Shown here: one piece after another, positions 38,678-40,714 of the stretch
How positions within the stretch are numbered: position 1 is the stretch's first letter
Layout: each line of letters starts with the position of its first letter
Assembly: GCA_900752435.1 (NCBI GenBank)
Contig: CAADVD010000014.1
Location: 1-40,714, forward strand
Source of the DNA: Oscillospiraceae bacterium
GTDB lineage: Bacteria > Bacillota > Clostridia > Oscillospirales > Ruminococcaceae
Direction: 5' to 3'
DNA length: 40,714 bases
Made by a program: the position numbers and the translations under genes
Notes under the pieces: generated by a model
What the model was told of the DNA's origin: nothing
What the model saw: only the letters and a program-made list of their open reading frames with translations
Databases searched by the model: none

Positions 38678-40621
38678 ATGATTCAAGTAACTTTAAAAGG
38701 CGGCGTCGTGAAAGAATACGAGGCCGGCATTTCCGCCGCACAAGTGGCCAAAGATTTGGGAGCAGGTTTGTACAAAGCAGCATGTGCCTGCACCGTCAAC
38801 GGCACGGTGTGCGATTTGCGCACTCCGCTCCATGAAAACTGCGAACTCGCCATTTTGACCTTCGACGATGAGGACGGCCGCAAAACCTTCTGGCACACCG
38901 CTTCCCACATTTTGGCGCAGGCCGTCAAACGCCTGTACCCGTCTGCCAAATTCGCCATTGGTCCAGCGGTAGACAACGGCTTTTACTACGACATCGACGT
39001 AGAAAAACCGTTCACACCGGATGAACTCGTCAAAATTGAAGCGGAAATCAAAAAAATCGTAAAATCCGGCTTGGAAATCGAGCGTTTTGAACTGCCGCCG
39101 GAGGACGCCATTGCATTGATGGCTGAAAAAGGCGAAACTTACAAGGTAGAACTCATTGAAGAACACGCTGGAAACGGCGAACCCATCAGCTTCTACAAGC
39201 AGGGCGAATTTGTTGACCTGTGCGCAGGACCGCACCTGATGAGCGTATCATCGGTCAAAGCGGTCAAGCTTACGCAGTGCACCGGCGCATACTGGCGCGG
39301 TGACGCGAACAACCACCAGCTCTGCCGCGTCTACGGCACAGCGTTCCCCAAAGCCTCTTTGCTTGAGGAACACTTAGCGCAGGTTGAGGAAGCCAAGAAG
39401 CGCGACCACAATAAGCTTGGCCGCGAACTGGGCTTTTTCACCACGTCCGATTTGATTGGACAGGGCTTGCCGATTCTGTTACCAAAAGGTGCGCGTGTGA
39501 TTCAATTGCTCCAGCGCTTTGTGGAAGACGAGGAACAAAAACGCGGCTGGCTGCTGACCAAAACGCCGTTTATGGCCAAGAGCGACCTGTACAAGGTGTC
39601 CGGCCACTGGGATCACTATAAGGAAGGCATGTTCGTGCTGGGCGACGAGGAAAAGGACGACGAGGTGTTTGCCCTGCGTCCAATGACCTGCCCGTTCCAG
39701 TATCAGGCATATTTGAACAAGAAGCGTTCCTACCGCGAACTGCCTTTGCGCTACAACGAAACGTCCACGCTGTTCCGCAACGAGGCCAGCGGTGAAATGC
39801 ACGGCTTGATTCGTGTGCGTCAGTTCACTCTTTCCGAGGGACACCTCATGTGTACGCCGGAGCAGTTGGAGCAGGAGTTCAAGAGCTGTCTGGAGCTGGC
39901 CATGTACATGCTGAAAACACTGGGGTTGTATGAGGATGTAACGTATCGTTTCTCCATGTGGGATCCGAACGACCGCGACAAATACATCGGTACACCGGAG
40001 CAGTGGGACGAAGCGCAGGGCATGATGCGCAAAATCCTTGACCATCTGGAAATTCCGTACAAAGAAGGCGTAGGCGAAGCAGCCTTCTATGGACCGAAGC
40101 TGGACATTCAGATCAAGAACGTCCACGGCAAGGAAGACACGCTCATCACCATCCAGATTGACCAGATGCTGGCGAAGCTGTTCGGCATGGAATACACCGA
40201 TGCAGACGGCACGCAGAAAAATCCCTGCATCATCCACCGCAGCTCGATTGGCTGTTACGAGCGCACGCTGGCGCTGTTGATTGAGAAATACGCCGGTGCA
40301 TTCCCGCTGTGGTTGGCGCCGATGCAGGTGAAGCTGCTGCCGATTGCGGACCGCCATCTCGACTACATTTATGAAGTCAAGAGAAAGCTGGAAGCGGCTG
40401 GCATTCAGCGCGTGGAAGTGGACGACCGAAGCGAAAAAATCGGCTACAAAATCCGCGAAGCACAGTTGGAAAAAGTGCCGTATATGTTTGTGATTGGCGA
40501 TAAGGACATCGAGAACAACGTTGTGTCCGTGCGGTCAAGAAAGGCCGGCGATTTGGGCGCGAAGAGCTTGGATGATGTGATTGCCATGCTGTTGGATGAG
40601 ATTGAGAAGAAGACAATTTAA
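38678..40621 (+). CDS. thrS: Threonyl-tRNA synthetase
   Basis: 647 aa, full length. TGS domain (residues 1-60), editing domain with HTASHILAQAV and DLCAGPHL metal/editing residues, class II catalytic core (FRNEASGEMHGLIRVRQFTL motif 2; zinc ligands in RPMTCPFQ and IIHRSSIG), and C-terminal anticodon-binding domain (LAPMQVKLLPIADRHLDYI). RPMTCPFQYQ replaces the RPMNCPGH of E. coli ThrRS, a variant seen in some Firmicutes. AAGGAAAGGAAG precedes the ATG. Controlled by the T-box upstream. Confidence 0.96.
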   Translation: MIQVTLKGGVVKEYEAGISAAQVAKDLGAGLYKAACACTVNGTVCDLRTPLHENCELAILTFDDEDGRKTFWHTASHILAQAVKRLYPSAKFAIGPAVDNGFYYDIDVEKPFTPDELVKIEAEIKKIVKSGLEIERFELPPEDAIALMAEKGETYKVELIEEHAGNGEPISFYKQGEFVDLCAGPHLMSVSSVKAVKLTQCTGAYWRGDANNHQLCRVYGTAFPKASLLEEHLAQVEEAKKRDHNKLGRELGFFTTSDLIGQGLPILLPKGARVIQLLQRFVEDEEQKRGWLLTKTPFMAKSDLYKVSGHWDHYKEGMFVLGDEEKDDEVFALRPMTCPFQYQAYLNKKRSYRELPLRYNETSTLFRNEASGEMHGLIRVRQFTLSEGHLMCTPEQLEQEFKSCLELAMYMLKTLGLYEDVTYRFSMWDPNDRDKYIGTPEQWDEAQGMMRKILDHLEIPYKEGVGEAAFYGPKLDIQIKNVHGKEDTLITIQIDQMLAKLFGMEYTDADGTQKNPCIIHRSSIGCYERTLALLIEKYAGAFPLWLAPMQVKLLPIADRHLDYIYEVKRKLEAAGIQRVEVDDRSEKIGYKIREAQLEKVPYMFVIGDKDIENNVVSVRSRKAGDLGAKSLDDVIAMLLDEIEKKTI

Positions 40622-40640
40622 GGTTGGATAAAAAATAGGC

Positions 40641-40687
40641 TAGCCACTACTCGGATTGAGGGAGTGGCTAAAACATTTTTTTATTTG
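40641..40687 (+). terminator. Terminator of thrS
   Basis: TAGCCACT, 14-base loop, AGTGGCTA, then AAACATTTTTTTATTT. Moderate stem with a T-rich tail shortly displaced from the stem. Confidence 0.65.
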
Positions 40688-40714
40688 GAATCCCCTTTTT
40701 AGATGTTTGTGGTA

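Noticed and set aside
39479..40357. 292-aa ORF opposite thrS
   Set aside because: Antisense shadow of thrS.

Overview
The window looks like a chromosomal segment of a low-to-medium GC Firmicute, most likely a gut clostridium (Oscillospirales/Ruminococcaceae-like). The reasons are T-box leaders in front of alaS and thrS, strong AGGAGG ribosome binding sites, TTGACA-17-TATAAT promoters, LacI-controlled sugar loci, a LytTR/DUF3021 pair, an ApbE/NusG-II/Gx cluster and a DHHW/MBOAT pair. No rRNA, tRNA, CRISPR array or complete insertion sequence was seen.

Layout. (1) 1-9082 is an alpha-glucan/maltodextrin locus: the 5' end of malQ and a LacI regulator on the minus strand; a sugar-binding lipoprotein, two ABC permeases and a GH13 alpha-glucosidase on the plus strand; and a convergent cytoplasmic GH13 amylase. 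No ABC ATPase is encoded here, so a shared MsmK-type ATPase elsewhere is the likely energiser. (2) 9313-12035 holds prephenate dehydrogenase, an HD-domain protein and a ThuA-like protein with a consensus promoter and a LacI/CcpA-type operator. (3) 12095-14002 is an AT-rich LytTR-DUF3021-membrane protein operon bracketed by two homologous 92-nt structured elements in direct orientation. (4) 13996-18759 holds a lipoprotein, an alpha/beta hydrolase, an MFS transporter, an AAC(3)-family acetyltransferase and a second LacI regulator. (5) 18835-30811 is almost entirely minus strand and tightly packed: three small XRE regulators and a RAYT-type transposase, then comEC-holA-Toprim, MBOAT-DHHW-DUF3048-ApbE-NusG-II-Gx, then pfkA. 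(6) 31066-31783 is a small AT-rich GNAT plus short-protein operon. (7) 31930-40621 is core housekeeping: HIT, alaS with T-box, a uridine-kinase-like protein, a beta-CASP metallo-beta-lactamase protein, and thrS with T-box.

How the genes fit together. The first locus imports and hydrolyses glucan oligosaccharides under LacI control, and pfkA lies further along. The MBOAT/DHHW/DUF3048/ApbE block encodes surface or extracytoplasmic functions (cell-envelope acylation, flavinylation). The accessory-looking parts are the AT-rich islands at about 12.1-14.0 kb and 30.8-31.8 kb and the XRE/RAYT array. The observations most worth following are the paired 92-nt elements with covarying stems around the LytTR cassette, the RAYT gene carrying two REP-like palindromes in frame, a ComEC whose beta-lactamase domain has lost its metal-binding motif, and an MBOAT protein lacking both conserved histidines.
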